DNA of 64,000 bases from Quillaja saponaria (GCA_029379385.1 CM055615.1:4340001-4404000), one strand, 5' to 3'; counted from the stretch's first letter, positions 45,110 through 56,440 are shown. The notes: a model not told the origin generated them from the letters alone. Numbers and translations are program-made.

Positions 45110-47280
45110 TATATAAAGTTTTATTACCTAAAATTATTTTCTCTTGCTCTTCGGGTGATTCTTCACAGCTTATTGATAAAGGATTAGACTTAAGCCAATT
45201 TTGAGTGCAAATAAGTGCCTTAACCATCTTTGGTTCTAAAGAGTTTCGATATATATCAATGTACTTTACCTCCAGTAGAAAAAGCTTATTCAAAAGCAAC
45301 AGTAGTAATAGGAACCCCCAAAACATATTTAGCCAATTTGCTTAACACTTTGTACTTCCCCGAATTTAATTTCTACCACTCTAAAATGTCAAACTTTTCA
45401 ATTATAGGCTGACATGCTCCAAATAATACCTATCCAACTCAGATTTTCCAACTAGAGACTCCTCTTGAGTAATTTCATTCATAAAATCCTTGGCAAAGAT
45501 ACCAGAAACATCATCACTTGAACTTGCATGTCGTGAAGAAGAAGATGTAGTTATATCATTTGAGAAGGCATCCATTTCCTCATTGGTTTGTTCATAAATC
45601 TTATAGTGGTCAAATAATCTTTCCAATGTACCCTTCACTTTCCATGTCATGAACTCAGCTTCTTCCACGCCAAACAACTTCTTAAACCCATAAGTAATAA
45701 ACCTTAACTTGTATTGAGGGACAAGTACTAAAGAAACAAAGAAAATGTGATTGATTTTATTAATATCACCCCAATACTTGTCATGTTTTTCTTTTATACT
45801 TACTGTCATCTTCTCAAGTGATTTATTTCCACTTCCTATCCATTTCTGAATACAAGCTAATATATGTCACAGAAATCATGAAAGTATGCATGTGATGTAA
45901 CATACAATGAACCAGATATTCTATTTGTTACATCATAAAAAAGCTTTAAAAACTCTACAAACACCTTAGCTTTTTCCCAATCTTCACTAGTAGGAGTGGA
46001 CTTTCCTAACTTGGAATCACTCTCAAACTCACTTCTATATTGATCCTCTCTCTTTAACCTATTAAAGGTTTTTTCATGCTTCATAGCTGAATCCAACATT
46101 AAGAATGTGGAGTTCCACCTTGTAGGTACATCCAAACTCACAAATGCATTGGTACAAATCTTCTATGCTTCTGCACATTTTTTAAATCTCATCATCCTTG
46201 AAGATGAAGACTTAACATACTTAATAGTTGTTCGAATTCTAAGCACGGACATATCCAATTATTTCAAGCCATCATGGACAATTAGATTAAGTATGTGTGC
46301 ACAACACCTAACTTGCATCAAGTCTCCATTCAAAACATACCCTCCCCAGTTAGTAACTTTATCAGCTAAGTAACTAATTGCCCCGTCATTTGAAAAAGCA
46401 TTGTCTACTGTAACACAAAAGAACATGTCTATACACCAATCCAACAAGCACCCCTCAATAGTCTTTCCAATAGTCCTACTCCTGTGATCAACAACTACAC
46501 AAAAATTCAAGATTCTCTTATGCAACTTCTATTCATTGTCAATAAAATGACCAGTCAAACACAAATAGTTCATGTTTTAAACCGAAGTCCAGTAATCGGT
46601 TGTGAGTGAAACTATTGTTATTAACCAGCCACCTTTTTAATTTATGCTTTTTCAGTCAAAAATAACTTGTAAATGTCTCTAGCCATTGTCCACCTAGAGG
46701 GCACATGCATTTTAGGGCACAATTGACTTACAAGCATATGAAATGCCTCTGTTTCAACATGACTAAAAGGTAGTTCATTCATTATGATATACCTAGCCAC
46801 AACTTCCCTACAAGCCTTCTCATTATACTTGTCAGAAACACTTCCAAATGTACTTCCCCCGCTACTCACTTCATTTCTCCCCCCTCTCCCCCCATCTTTT
46901 TTTGTAGAATAACCAGTTAAAACAGTTTGACCTTTATCCCAGCCAGACACTAAATGTTTAGGAAATTTCTTGCATTTATACTTCAAGTGTGTCCTTAAAT
47001 TAGAGTTTCCATTTTTCTTAGAATGAGAAGCATAAGTAATTCCACACCAATTACATGCAGATCTACGATTAAGTCCAGAAGTACCCTCAACATGTGTGAA
47101 GTGTTCCTAAACCCAAGATGTTTTGGCCTTTTTCTTACTTGGAAAAGGAGGCTTTGAAAATGCTTTTCTCTTGGATTTGTTGCCCACTTGGTTTGAATTT
47201 GATGCTACTAAATCATTTTCAGAATCAGATAACATCTCAACTTCATCTGGATCCACTGGTATCCCTCGAGTATCATCCAT
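45110..47280 (-). pseudogene. hAT-superfamily transposase (BED finger, RNase H-like core, C-terminal dimerisation), nearly full length but mutated
   Basis: From a start at 47280 the product reads MDDTRGIPVDPDEVEMLSDS and a basic stretch (KKKAKTSWV), then a TAG where Trp is expected, EHFTHVEG and a BED-type zinc finger CNWCGITYASHSKKNGNSNL, RTHLKYKC. Next come CREVVARYIIMNELPFSHVE (about 46815-46755), VDNAFSNDGAISYLADKVTN (about 46410-46350), RCCAHILNLIVHDGLK (to 46259), SLDVPTRWNSTFLMLDSAMK (46138-46080), the DUF4413-like region (KYWGDINKINHIFFVSLVLV, 45785-45720), SELDRYYLEHVSL, and the dimerisation domain (KYVLGVPITTVAFE, stop, AFSTGG; VKALICTQNWLKSNP near 45190). About 700 codons is normal for the family. 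I count only a handful of stops and shifts, so decay is moderate. Confidence 0.92.
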
Positions 47281-47439
47281 CTATGAATCAAAATTAAAAC
47301 ATACCATAAGAATACAACAATAAGAATCTTGGTAAAAATGTAAAATACTAATTAACTAATGTATATATAATTAGTTGAGTTGTTGTAAATATACCCTGTT
47401 ATAGTTGTTGTAAATACATTGCATAACAAAGAAGTTAAA
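47281..47439. other. 5' flank of the hAT transposase
   Basis: Short AT-rich stretch with duplicated TTGTTGTAAATA words (about 47379 and 47407). The expected hAT terminus is not seen, possibly lost when the R1 repeat inserted. Confidence 0.35.
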
Positions 47440-47765
47440 CATTCAAATCATTCAAAGCACACAAAGGGCCAGTAAAGTAATTTAGTCTTGCAAACCAATA
47501 CCTCTAACTAGGCAGTTTTGCGCTTGCATACCAATTATAATTATATATAGAATCACTGAAATCTCCATACCTCCTTTAAATCCACCAACTGGGGCTGAGT
47601 TACTAAAATATTTTTAATCGAAGTTAAATTATCAATTCAAAACATTCTAGGTACACCCAGATTTTATTTCTAAAGTAAAAATCATTTCAGAAAGAAAAGC
47701 ATTTTTATTGGCTTTTATCAAACACAAACAAAAACAAGATCACAGATCAACATAATTCACTTAAG
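47440..47765 (-). repeat. LTR-like dispersed repeat family R1, copy 5 (partial, minus)
   Basis: Matches part of 4720-5060 in the same orientation: CACAAAGGGCCAGTAAAG, GGGGCTGAGTTACT, TTCTAGGTACACCCAGATTT, AAAAATCATTTCAGAAA and TTTTATTGGCTTTTATCAAA against AAGGGCCAATTGAGTAACTC, CCTAGGTAAACTTGGATTTC and GTTGGCCCTTATTAACCAC. More diverged than the other copies. Confidence 0.5.
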
Positions 47766-48779
47766 TCAATCATAGCAATATAATTCTTATTTATCATTAT
47801 AGAACATATATAAATATATATATACATATATACACACACACATAAATACATTAAAACAATCAAATATCTAATCTAGTAACCAAAGGCTAGGAGTTAACCA
47901 CTCACAAGTTTACTGATCTAGCTTGTCACTTTCTCTTGTGCTCACATGTTTCGTCAAATCCGCAATAGGTTCTGAAATCATCTAACTGCTGAAATTCAGT
48001 TTTCAATTGCTCAATCTTCCTAACATTACTTAGTGGCCATTCAAGTTGTTGACATGAGATTGATTCCTTGCGTCAAACAACAAACCGCACTTTTGTTTAG
48101 AATTTGTCAAAACCCAAAATGACGGCCACCAAGATTCTTATGCAAATGCCAATTGAATGTGTCCAGAGTAAAGAGAATTTATTGGGTTTCTATTAGTCTA
48201 TGAAATAGAAGTGATTTACAGTAAAGAACAAGCGCTCGCTGCCATTAGCTAATGCTCCTGTGGAATTTTTTTTTTTTGGGTGTGAGACTAAATGAGGAAG
48301 ATGAAGAATAGGGTCTTAGAGATTGTCCAAAAGAGTGTGTCTCTCGGTTCAAAATGAGGAGGAACTAGAAAATTCTAAAGCAATCAAAACAGGGGAAGGC
48401 AGAGGAAATAAAAAAAAAAAAAAAGCAAAGGTGGTGGAACTTATGGGGAAAAATCAGCCAAAGCAAAAATAGACCAAGAAAGAAATTAAAAAAGAAAGAA
48501 ATGAGAAAAAATTTGAAAAAACAAAAACAAAACAAAATAGGGTCAAAGTCAAGTTGTTTAGAAAATGTGTGGTGTATAATTTTTCTTAAAACTTGTTTAT
48601 ATATACACATATATTAAGTATTTACTAATCTACTATGTTCATATACTTGCATTTATTTATTTATTTATTTTTTTATGATCAAGAATTACACTAATTTATT
48701 ATGACTTCATGTTTTCAATATCAAGTTATAACAAAGGTGCAATGTAGCTATGTCTAACCTTCAAACTTTTCTAATGCAA
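47766..48779. other. Intergenic DNA with AT microsatellite-like patches
   Basis: TA/CA-rich runs lie at 47811-47841 and a TTTA-rich run at about 48653-48675. No gene recognised. Confidence 0.4.
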
Positions 48780-49975
48780 CAGAGTCACAAGTCTAGATGG
48801 TTGCAATGGAGGAGGAGATAAAGATGATAGAAAAGAATGAAACCTAAAGTCTTGTTAATAGACCTACTGACAAAAAGGCAATTGGTGTTAAATGGGTTTA
48901 ATGAACCAAGCATAACTCAAATGGTTCTATGAATAAGCTGAAGGCAATGCTAGTTGTGAACGGGTATTCTCAAGAATTTGGGATGGTTTTCAATGACACT
49001 TTTGCACCTGTTGCATGACATGACACCATCAAGCTATTGATTGCTATTGTTGCTCAAAAAGGTTAGAAAATCTTTCAACTTGATGTAAAATCAGCTTTTC
49101 TCAATAGCTTTCCAAAAGAGGAGATTTTCATTGAACAACCATAAGGTTTTGTTAAGCTAGCTTGAAACTGAAAACCAGATGTATTTGCCAAGGAAAGCTT
49201 CCTATGACTTGAAGCAAGCACCTTGTGCCTAGTATTGGAGAATTGATAGTCACCTATTGGCTTACAATGTGAAGTTATGCAAGGATGATGATACTCTGAA
49301 GATAGATAGCATGTTGCATAAAAGTTTGATTGTGAGTTTTTTGTATTTAACAACAACTAGACTTGACATTATATTTGTTTCAAGGCTGCTGTCTAGATTC
49401 ATACAAAGTCCAAGTGACTTGCATTTCAAGGCTGTAAAGAGGGTCTTAAGATATGTGAAAGGAACGACTGAGCTTGGGATATGGTTTAGAAAGACTAATT
49501 GCCTAAATTTATTTGGTTACACTAACAGTAACTGGGCAGGGTCATTAATGATATCAAAAGCATCTCTGGATATGCTTTTTCAATTGGCTCAGGTATCTTT
49601 AGTTGGAGCTCAAGGAACCAAAGAATTGCGGATCAATCAATAGTAGAAGTAGAGTAAGTTGAATCAAGTCATTTTCCTTAGAAAGCTGCTACTTGATTTG
49701 AATCAAGGGCCAGCTGAACCACAACTATATTTTCTGATAGTTTGTCAATTATCTCAATTGAAAAGAATCCTATTTTTCATGGTAAAACCAAGCATATCAA
49801 GATCAAGTTCAACTCAATTAGAGAAGCTAAAAATAAATAAATAAACTAAAGTGAAGTTTGTTTACAGCAATTCTGAAAAATAAGGTGCTGCCATATTGAC
49901 AAAGTCCTGCCCTAAAACTAAGTTTGAGACACTTAGTATGCAAGTTGAGTTTCAAGAAAAATTATCAAGATGGAG
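48780..49975 (+). mobile_element. Ty1-Copia fragment: reverse transcriptase and RNase H, mutated
   Basis: In changing frames the plus strand reads [89 protein letters not shown] (48790-49135), then PSDLHFKAVKRVLRYVKGTT with ELGIWFRKTNCLNLFGYTNS (49410-49530), SHFLRKLLLDLNQGPAEPQL (about 49665) and ILTKSCPKTKFETL (about 49890). The YVDD region appears deleted. Sequence differs from the Copia element at 34-36.6 kb, so it is another lineage or copy. The 5' half of the element is absent. Confidence 0.9.
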
Positions 49976-50220
49976 TGTTAAAGTTGTCAAGGTTCATTTA
50001 AGAAGCATGGTGTATGACAATTTAATTTATTGTTACTTTGATGTAGCTGTTAGCAGTTATTGTGTGATCCACAAGCTTAGAAAAAGCAACCTTTACTGTA
50101 GTTGTTGGATGAGTTAGTAAAGGCTGTATTATATAACTCTATTGAATGTAAAGCTCTGTATGTTGTTCTGTACTCTCTCTTTTCTCTTCCTCTTTGAACA
50201 AAGCTTACAGTTTCTTTATG
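49976..50220 (+). mobile_element. Probable 3' LTR of the Copia fragment
   Basis: A purine-rich tract (AAGATGGAG) ends right before TGTTAAAGTTGTCAAGG at 49976, as expected for a polypurine tract and LTR start after the Copia RNase H. A TATATAACTC word lies near 50131, followed by a C/T-rich leader. The 3' boundary is approximate because no paired LTR is present. Confidence 0.65.
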
Positions 50221-50929
50221 TTTGATGTATGGAAAGAAAATCCATGTAGTGGAGACTTGGAAGGAGATGAGGCCTCTTATGGATAAAAATGCGAGCTAAT
50301 TTTAGTCAGTAATTTAAAGAGCTAAGGGAGTACGTACATAAAATTCTGAAATTCTTTTTTTGCTTATTTTTCTGGAAATGTTCATATTGTATTATGGGCA
50401 TAGAAGACTTCAATAAGGTGGCAAGCAAAGAGTGCAAGGAGGACATGAATGGAATTGAACGAAAAAATTCATGAAATACTGAATTTAAAATTGAGACAAT
50501 TTTGTGAGATTTTAAAACTTAAGTTATGCCATTATCAAATTCTGATACATATTGACATAATAAAAGAAAAAAGAAAAAAGCAAAATGCACCTTCTCCTTG
50601 GATGGGATACTTGCAATTAAAACTTGAAGTAGAAAATTAAGCATTAGTTAAAGAAAAAGCATGAAAATACTAAACAAAATAGTAAAAATATAAAATTCTT
50701 GCTCATTTTGGAATTTGAATTGAGCCGAGCTTGAGTATCTCGATACTCGTTTGCAGTCCTAAATATATCTGAAAACCATTGCGGGCCTACGTAATTAACC
50801 TAGTTAATATGATGCGAAGTTTATTTTTCTTTTGTATATGGCTATTTTTTTAGAGGAAATGATCCAAATTCATTTCATACTTAATATTTACAGTATATCA
50901 ATCAAAACTTGTAAAATTTGTATTTTAAT
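50221..50929. other. AT-rich DNA, nothing recognised
   Basis: An open frame of 63 codons at 50449-50640 has no recognisable similarity. GGAAGGAGATGAGGCC and ATGGAATTGAAC words recur near 51417 and 51500, suggesting that a short segment was duplicated around the minisatellite. Confidence 0.4.
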
Positions 50930-51385
50930 GATGATTCAAGTCATTCAAAGAAAATTTGTAACTTGATGAATATTTAATTCAAGCTACAGAATTTTGTAAC
51001 TTGATGGAAATTTAATTCGTGCCAAGAGAAATTTATATCTTGATGATAGTTTAATTCATGCTAAGGAAATTTGTAACTTGATGGCAATTTATTTATAATT
51101 TTATTACAATTTAATTCATACTAAGAAAATTTGTAATGGGTGGGCCGCAGTTTAATTCGTGTCAAGAGAAATTTTAACTTGATGATAGTTTAATTCGTGC
51201 AAAGGAGTTTGAATCTTGAAGCTTGAGGTAGTTTCATTTTGTGCCGAAGAATTTGTTAAATTTTTAGACAGGTTCATTTCGAGTCAAGAAAGTTGTGAAG
51301 CTTGAAAGTAGTTTTATTTTGTGCAAATGAATTGTTGAGCCTTTAGAGGCAGATTCATTTTTGTGCTAGTACAAATTTTTGAAAC
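50930..51385 (+). repeat. Degenerate minisatellite, unit roughly 40-48 bp
   Basis: About ten diverged units share the words AATTTGTAACTTGATG, then AATTTAATTCGTGC or TTTAATTCATGC, then AAGA or AAGGA. Early units are spaced about 40 bases apart; later ones drift (AGTTTCATTTTGTGC, AGTTTTATTTTGTGC). The array sits about 370 bp downstream of the KTI stop codon. Confidence 0.75.
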
Positions 51386-51755
51386 CATTAAATAGGAATG
51401 ATTACAAGATGATTTGGAAGGAGATGAGACCTTTATTGATAATTTGATTGATAAATTTTAAATTTTTATATATTTGATTGAGAAATTTTGAAATAAAATG
51501 GAATTGAACCAAAAAAATTCATGGAATAGTGAATTTAAAGAGAGAAAACAAACAAACAAACAAAATGCACCATCTGCATGCATGGAAAACAGGCAAATCT
51601 GAAGTAGAAGCAAATTACATAACTTATTTAGGATGAACCCAGCATCAATACATGGACTAGCACAAACTTAGAATTAGAGAATTGATTATTATTACATATA
51701 AACTCTCTTTATTTAGTTATTTAATTGCCTCATTCCATGTACTGATTGCCTCCAT

Positions 51756-52409
51756 CTACGCTTGCAGTATATTTTTGGGAAGTTGTGGAAGCTGATCCTT
51801 TATGAACACAACTTGGATTGGATTCAATTCCTCAGCCCAAGCCAAAAATAATTTACCATCCTCATCGGAATGAATTCCAAGACCGTTACATACATCTTGT
51901 TGAGTCCCAGGTAAACAGAACACAAGATTGTAGACATCATCTTTTTCTCCACTTTTCTCAATCTTAAACCTGCTTGATGCTCCACCAGTACCTGGTGATA
52001 TATCACCATTAGCACTTACAAAAGACACCCCAGATTTGGAATCTGGGACAATCTTCCACACCAGGGTTTGTATACAGATTGTCAGGGCACTCGTATGTAT
52101 GTTAAGCTCGGTGGATGTGGGGACGAAAGGTAATTTAGACAATAAAGGTGAAAATGATACAGGGAAGCCATAACTCTCAGTTTCATAACTGACATAGAGT
52201 GGGCATGACTGGTTGTTAAGGGTGTCAAGGCCAAGGCCAGCTCGAGGAGGTCCCAAAATAATTATTCTGACATAGTAGTTAGTAAACCACTGGAGTGGCT
52301 CACCATCTGTGTCAACCACAGGTTCAGCAGATGCATAAAATGGTTTCGTAGTGAAGGCAAAGAAAATTAGGAAGCAAGAGATTGCAAGTAGTGGATTGGT
52401 TGTCTTCAT
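51756..52409 (-). CDS. Kunitz-type protease inhibitor (STI/KTI family), intact, intronless
   Basis: The 217-residue product suits the family's usual 200-220. Residues 1-28 form a signal peptide (start MKTTNPLLAISCFLIFFAF, cleavage about after ASA), implying secretion or vacuolar sorting. The Kunitz signature is complete at 31-47 (VVDTDGEPLQWFTNYYV). Four cysteines after the signal, at 69, 112, 165 and 174, match the two conserved disulfides. By alignment with soybean trypsin inhibitor, the reactive-site loop falls at SPLLSKL (87-93), with Leu90 at P1 rather than Arg or Lys; this is an inference and suggests altered specificity, such as chymotrypsin-type, or another role. Family members protect against insect or microbial proteases and are often wound-induced. 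The upstream CTCTTCCCATAGAGCTGAT element is shared with the broken copy at 22455-23107. Start chosen as the first Met, in line with that copy. Confidence 0.93.
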   Translation of the reverse strand: MKTTNPLLAISCFLIFFAFTTKPFYASAEPVVDTDGEPLQWFTNYYVRIIILGPPRAGLGLDTLNNQSCPLYVSYETESYGFPVSFSPLLSKLPFVPTSTELNIHTSALTICIQTLVWKIVPDSKSGVSFVSANGDISPGTGGASSRFKIEKSGEKDDVYNLVFCLPGTQQDVCNGLGIHSDEDGKLFLAWAEELNPIQVVFIKDQLPQLPKNILQA

Positions 52410-52489
52410 TGTAGTTTGAATCTGTTGGAAAATGTATAAGTGAGATGATGATCAGCTCTATGGGAAGAGCATGCAATTTATGGTGTTAG

Positions 52490-53244
52490 AAAATAATTTT
52501 TTTTTTTTTTTTAAACATTCGTGTTTTACATCAGAAATTAATTTAACACGTTTGATTCTCGTAAGGGGGCCACTTTGAAATTTTTTGTGTAGTAGTTACG
52601 ATTTTTTTGTCCTTATGTTACATGCCATTGTCTTCTTGTCCATAAAATAAGATAATGACATTGATCAATCACTATGGATTGGATATCCAACCCGTGACTT
52701 CATCCATTTATATCCCTACTTGAATAACAAATATAAAAACAAAAAAATTTGATCATTATCATAATAACTTTCTGTTTGTTAATTAATGGCTCAATTTCTT
52801 TTTATTTTCAACTCATTGGAAAAACTCAACATACATATATAATAGGGGTAACCATCTTATATTTGATTTTACTTATCCTTGTGAAGTTCTGAGTAGTTTA
52901 GATTTTGAAACTTGATATAACGAGAATAAAATTTCATTTTCTATTTTAGTTTTCTTTTCTAAGAAAAAATAAAATTAACAAACAAGATTATCTAATGGAA
53001 AATAGTGGAGCAGAAACCTATGGACGCTATTAATAAACTAATTTATAATGCGAGTCATATTTATATGTATTTAAAATTATGTATATTTTCATAAATCAAA
53101 ATATAATATAATATAATTACTTTTTTGGTCTTGTAAAATATTTTTAAATTTAATTTTTTTATAGTGCATATAATTTTAATATTTATTTATCTTTACATGT
53201 TTTAATATTGGTCTTATATATATTTCTCTTTTCATTTTATTAGA
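52490..53244 (-). repeat. KTI-upstream duplication block, unit A
   Basis: Aligns with 54250-54696 continued at 57258, and with 60860-61640. Landmarks in order are TGTTTTACATCAGA, CCATTGTCTTCTTGTCCATA, ATTTATATCCCTA, CTCAATTTCTTTTTATTTTC, ACATATATAATAGGGGTAA, CCTTGTGAAGTTCTGAG and TTCCATTTTATTAGA-like. Continuity ends at 53244, where a Helitron end interrupts. Confidence 0.75.
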
Positions 53245-53525
53245 CTAGCCATATGCAAGTGCATAAGCACATGTTAAATTATTTTTTGGTAGTTATTAGA
53301 AGAGAAAAATTAATTTTTTATAATTAATTTAATTTAAATAAATTAATATATACTATTCTTAGTTAGAGTCACACTCTTAAAACCAATCACTTGACATTAG
53401 AAGGTGTGATTCATCTACTTATATATTTTCTAGATACTTATTATGCTAGCAATGTGGAAGATACCACATAGACAATTCTAAAGTACGTAGGAGACTATAA
53501 GGGTGTTTTATTTTTAGTATAATAT
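53245..53525 (-). mobile_element. Short non-autonomous Helitron (minus), 3' end at 53245
   Basis: On the minus strand the 3' end reads GTGC-TTAT-GCAC (a stem-loop), then TTGCATATGG and CTAG, followed by T: hairpin about 10 bases before a CTRR end with a T next to it, as in Helitrons. The 5' part near 53525 resembles the start of the Helitron at 55052 (complement of GAGACTATAAG and TTTATAATAGTATAGA-like). Related blocks at about 57530 and 61620 lack the insert, so the sequence CATTTTATTAGA is an interrupted site. The 5' boundary is approximate. Confidence 0.6.
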
Positions 53526-53924
53526 AAATATTTTATAATTTTTTCAAATTGAGAGGATTTGGAAAGAGATAATTAAATACTTCATAATTTTTTTACAATA
53601 TTTCCGAATATACATTTATTCTTCTCATTAAACATTTACTAATACGTAATTAAAATATTTTAACAGTGTATTTTGAAACAAGATAAAAAATAGAATCCAT
53701 TTAAAATAAATTCTCTTATTTTGAATGAAAACTACACTTATAAAATTTAGTCTAATTCACTTGTTTGAAACAAAATTAAAATTTTATTTCAGTTTAAGTA
53801 TTTGTCTTATACTACCCTCAACTTTTGATTAAAACTAATATTGATCAACTAAAATTATGAAGATGAGAATATTAATTGTTGTTCAATGAACAAAAGACAA
53901 GTTGAAAAGGAAAAATATAAAGAC
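53526..53924. other. AT-rich DNA inside the duplication array
   Basis: No gene recognised. Partly related to sequence between the repeat blocks further right. Confidence 0.4.
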
Positions 53925-54249
53925 GGAGAGAGTAATGTACAATTTATATTATTTGAGATGTGGCGTAAATTTATTGGCACACTCGCAAAAAAAACGTCTC
54001 AACATGTTGATTGTTGTTGTATGTCCTTTTTAACTTGTTCCCTTGAATTATGGGATATAGAGATTAAAGAACGTGAATAAAAAATGGGAAGCAATAATAA
54101 GACAAGCTCTAATTTGATCAGAGACAAATTAGTCGTGTTTAGTAAATTTAATTAAGCTTAGACTTGGTTAATGAGGTTGGTGGTTGGCCGCTTGGTCATA
54201 TTTTTAATTAACATAGTCACAGTGCCTATGATAACCAAAAATATTATAG
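53925..54249 (+). repeat. KTI-flank duplication, second block type, copy 1
   Basis: Aligns with 59050-59390 and partly 60045-60245. Landmarks: AGTAATGTACAATTTAT, GAGATGTGGCGTAAATTTAT, CTTGAATTATGGG, GGGAAGCAATAATAAGACAA, AGAGACAAATTA, AATGAGGTTGGTGGT and CCTATGATAAC. Open frames here are by-products. Confidence 0.75.
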
Positions 54250-54696
54250 CAACAGGACCACTTTTGAAATTGTGTAAGAAGTGATGATTTTTCTGTTCTT
54301 ATGTTACACATCATTGTCTTCTTGTCCATAAAACAAGATAATGACATTGATCAAATCACGATGAATCAGATTGGATGAATATCCAATTTATATCCCTAAT
54401 TGAATACAAATATAAGAAAAAATAATTATTATTATCATAAAAAACTCTGTATGTTAATTAATTGGCTCAATTTCTTTTTATTTTCAATTCAGTAGAAAAA
54501 CTCATAATACATATATAATAGGGTAATCATGTATAATTGATTTTACTTTTATCTTTGTGAAGTTCTTAGTGGTTTAGAATTTGAAACTTTATATCACATG
54601 AGTTAATTTTTATTTTCTATTTTAGTTTTCTTTTTTTCAGAAAAATCAAATTAACAAACAAGATCATCAAATGGGCACGTAGTGCAGAAGAAAACC
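54250..54696 (-). repeat. KTI-upstream duplication block, unit B, left part
   Basis: Shares the landmarks of unit A (CATTGTCTTCTTGTCCATAA, CTCAATTTCTTTTTATTTTC, ACATATATAATAGGGTAA, AACAAGATCATCAAATG). It stops after GCAGAAGAAAACC where a Mutator-like element begins and resumes after 57257. Confidence 0.75.
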
Positions 54697-55051
54697 GAAA
54701 AAACACCTCAAATGGACTAATTGTAGAACTTAATTTTAAAACGAACCAAATTTGAAACAAAAACTGGAAATGGACCAAAAGTTTACACTTCGTGGGTTCA
54801 CCCACGAAGTTTGCAACAACTGGGATGGCCCACTAGCCAAGTCAGCACACTTCGTGTGTTAGGCTGCCGAACATAAATTGTGACTTCGTGACTTGAAGTC
54901 ACGAAGTGTGATTGGCATCCTTTTTTGGTTTTCTGATGATCTTCAAAGAAGGGGTTGACATAGGTTTCTCTTTCAAGATTTGAGTTTGAGTATGTCTCAC
55001 CTTGTTAGTAGTTGGTACTATCTTTCTCTGACTCAGGTTTCTTGTCAAACA

Positions 55052-55588
55052 TCTATACTATTATAAAAAGCCAGAATACTCTTATAGTCTCTACTATATA
55101 ATATATATTTATGTAAATATTTAAATTATTTAAAAATTCAATTCAATTAAATCATTTAATAACTACTAAACAATAATCTCCCCACCCCTCTCACTCTCCT
55201 ACCCTCTCCAACTATTTTAACATATTAATATTTGTTTATCAAATTAAATTAAGTTACAATATAATGTAGGCCAGTAGTTATTCTAAAAGTCAAAAGACTC
55301 TTATAGGTCTCTTATTTTAGAATAGTATAAAATAATTAATCCAATTTAAATTAATTAAAAAAATTAGATTTACTCCCCTAGTAACTATCCACTACCCATC
55401 TATTCACATACCAACTACAACTCCTTCATCTTTTATCTCTTAATAACTACCTACATTCACTCACACACTAACTTCTCATTTTCTTTTATAATATAATAAC
55501 TAAACAAAAACTTAAAATGACAAATTTATACTTTAAAAAAAAAAAAAAAAATCACTTAGCATATGCATGTGCACGTGTATATGACTAA
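55052..55588 (+). mobile_element. Non-autonomous Helitron nested in the Mutator-like element
   Basis: Starts TCTATACTATTATAAAAAGC, a start seen in many plant Helitrons, right after an A. It ends in CTAA followed by T (55585-55589), so it sits between A and T as Helitrons do. Just before the end, CATATGCATG-TGCA-CGTGTATATG can fold as a 10-bp stem with two G-T pairs. No Rep/helicase frame is present. A second start-like segment near 55280-55320 (AAAGTCAAAAGACTCTTATA) suggests internal duplication. Confidence 0.7.
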
Positions 55589-56045
55589 TATATAATAAGC
55601 TTTTTCAAAGTGTTTATTTGCATTAAAACAGTTATTATATATTGCTTAACCTCAAATCGACTGAGTTATTAATTTACAACTCACACCACGGTTTAGCAAA
55701 TTTCAGTTTTACTACTAAAAGAAGTTTATATAAACCAAATTAGCATTCAAAACCCATTTTAAGCTCCTACTCCCATTTGCTGGATGAGGAAAGTCTACAT
55801 TTTTTTAGTAAAAGAAAATCTGAATTTGCATTCATTTTTTTTTTTTAATCTGTATTTGTTTTTAAGAGGAACATTTAGTAATATTTAACTATAATCGATA
55901 AAATAATTGGTTAAAAATTATATTAGTATTTGATAAATTAATTGTTTAACTGATTATTTTTAAAATATCACATTTTGTGCTTGTTTCCATTTGGGAGCTT
56001 GAAAGCAATTTCTTTATCCTAGTTTTCTTATGCTTCATTACCTAA

Positions 56046-56440
56046 ATTTAGGGTGTTTACGGTTTAGATTAAACCGATCAAATTGAACCTAATCTTTTAA
56101 AAATTTAGGGTCGTTAGACTAAAAGTTTAAGTTGGTTAAAGTTTGATTTTTTATATGAAATAATTGATTTCGGTATTGATTATAGATTTATCATGGTTAA
56201 CACAAATTAAATATAATTATATATTTTTTTTTTTGTGAGAAAATATGTATTTTATTATATATCATTTTTCTTAAAACATAATTATAAGTAATTTTAAATT
56301 TTTTTTTTATTAGTCATGATTTTTTGAATTAAAATTATAATTTTATGAGACAATGGCATCTTAGACTTGAGACTTGATAACCTAACTCAAAAGTCAAATA
56401 ACCGAAACCAATCATGCATACCCCAACCTATACCCGGATC
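56046..56440. mobile_element. Possible degenerate hAT-type non-autonomous element
   Basis: The left side, AGGGTGTTTACGGTTTAG followed by AAACCGATC and TTGAACC words, resembles ends of plant hAT elements (AGGGGTGTTCACGGTT type). The right side has TAACCGAAACCAATC then CATACCCCAAC. The ends are diverged and no target duplication is seen, so this is weak. Confidence 0.35.
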
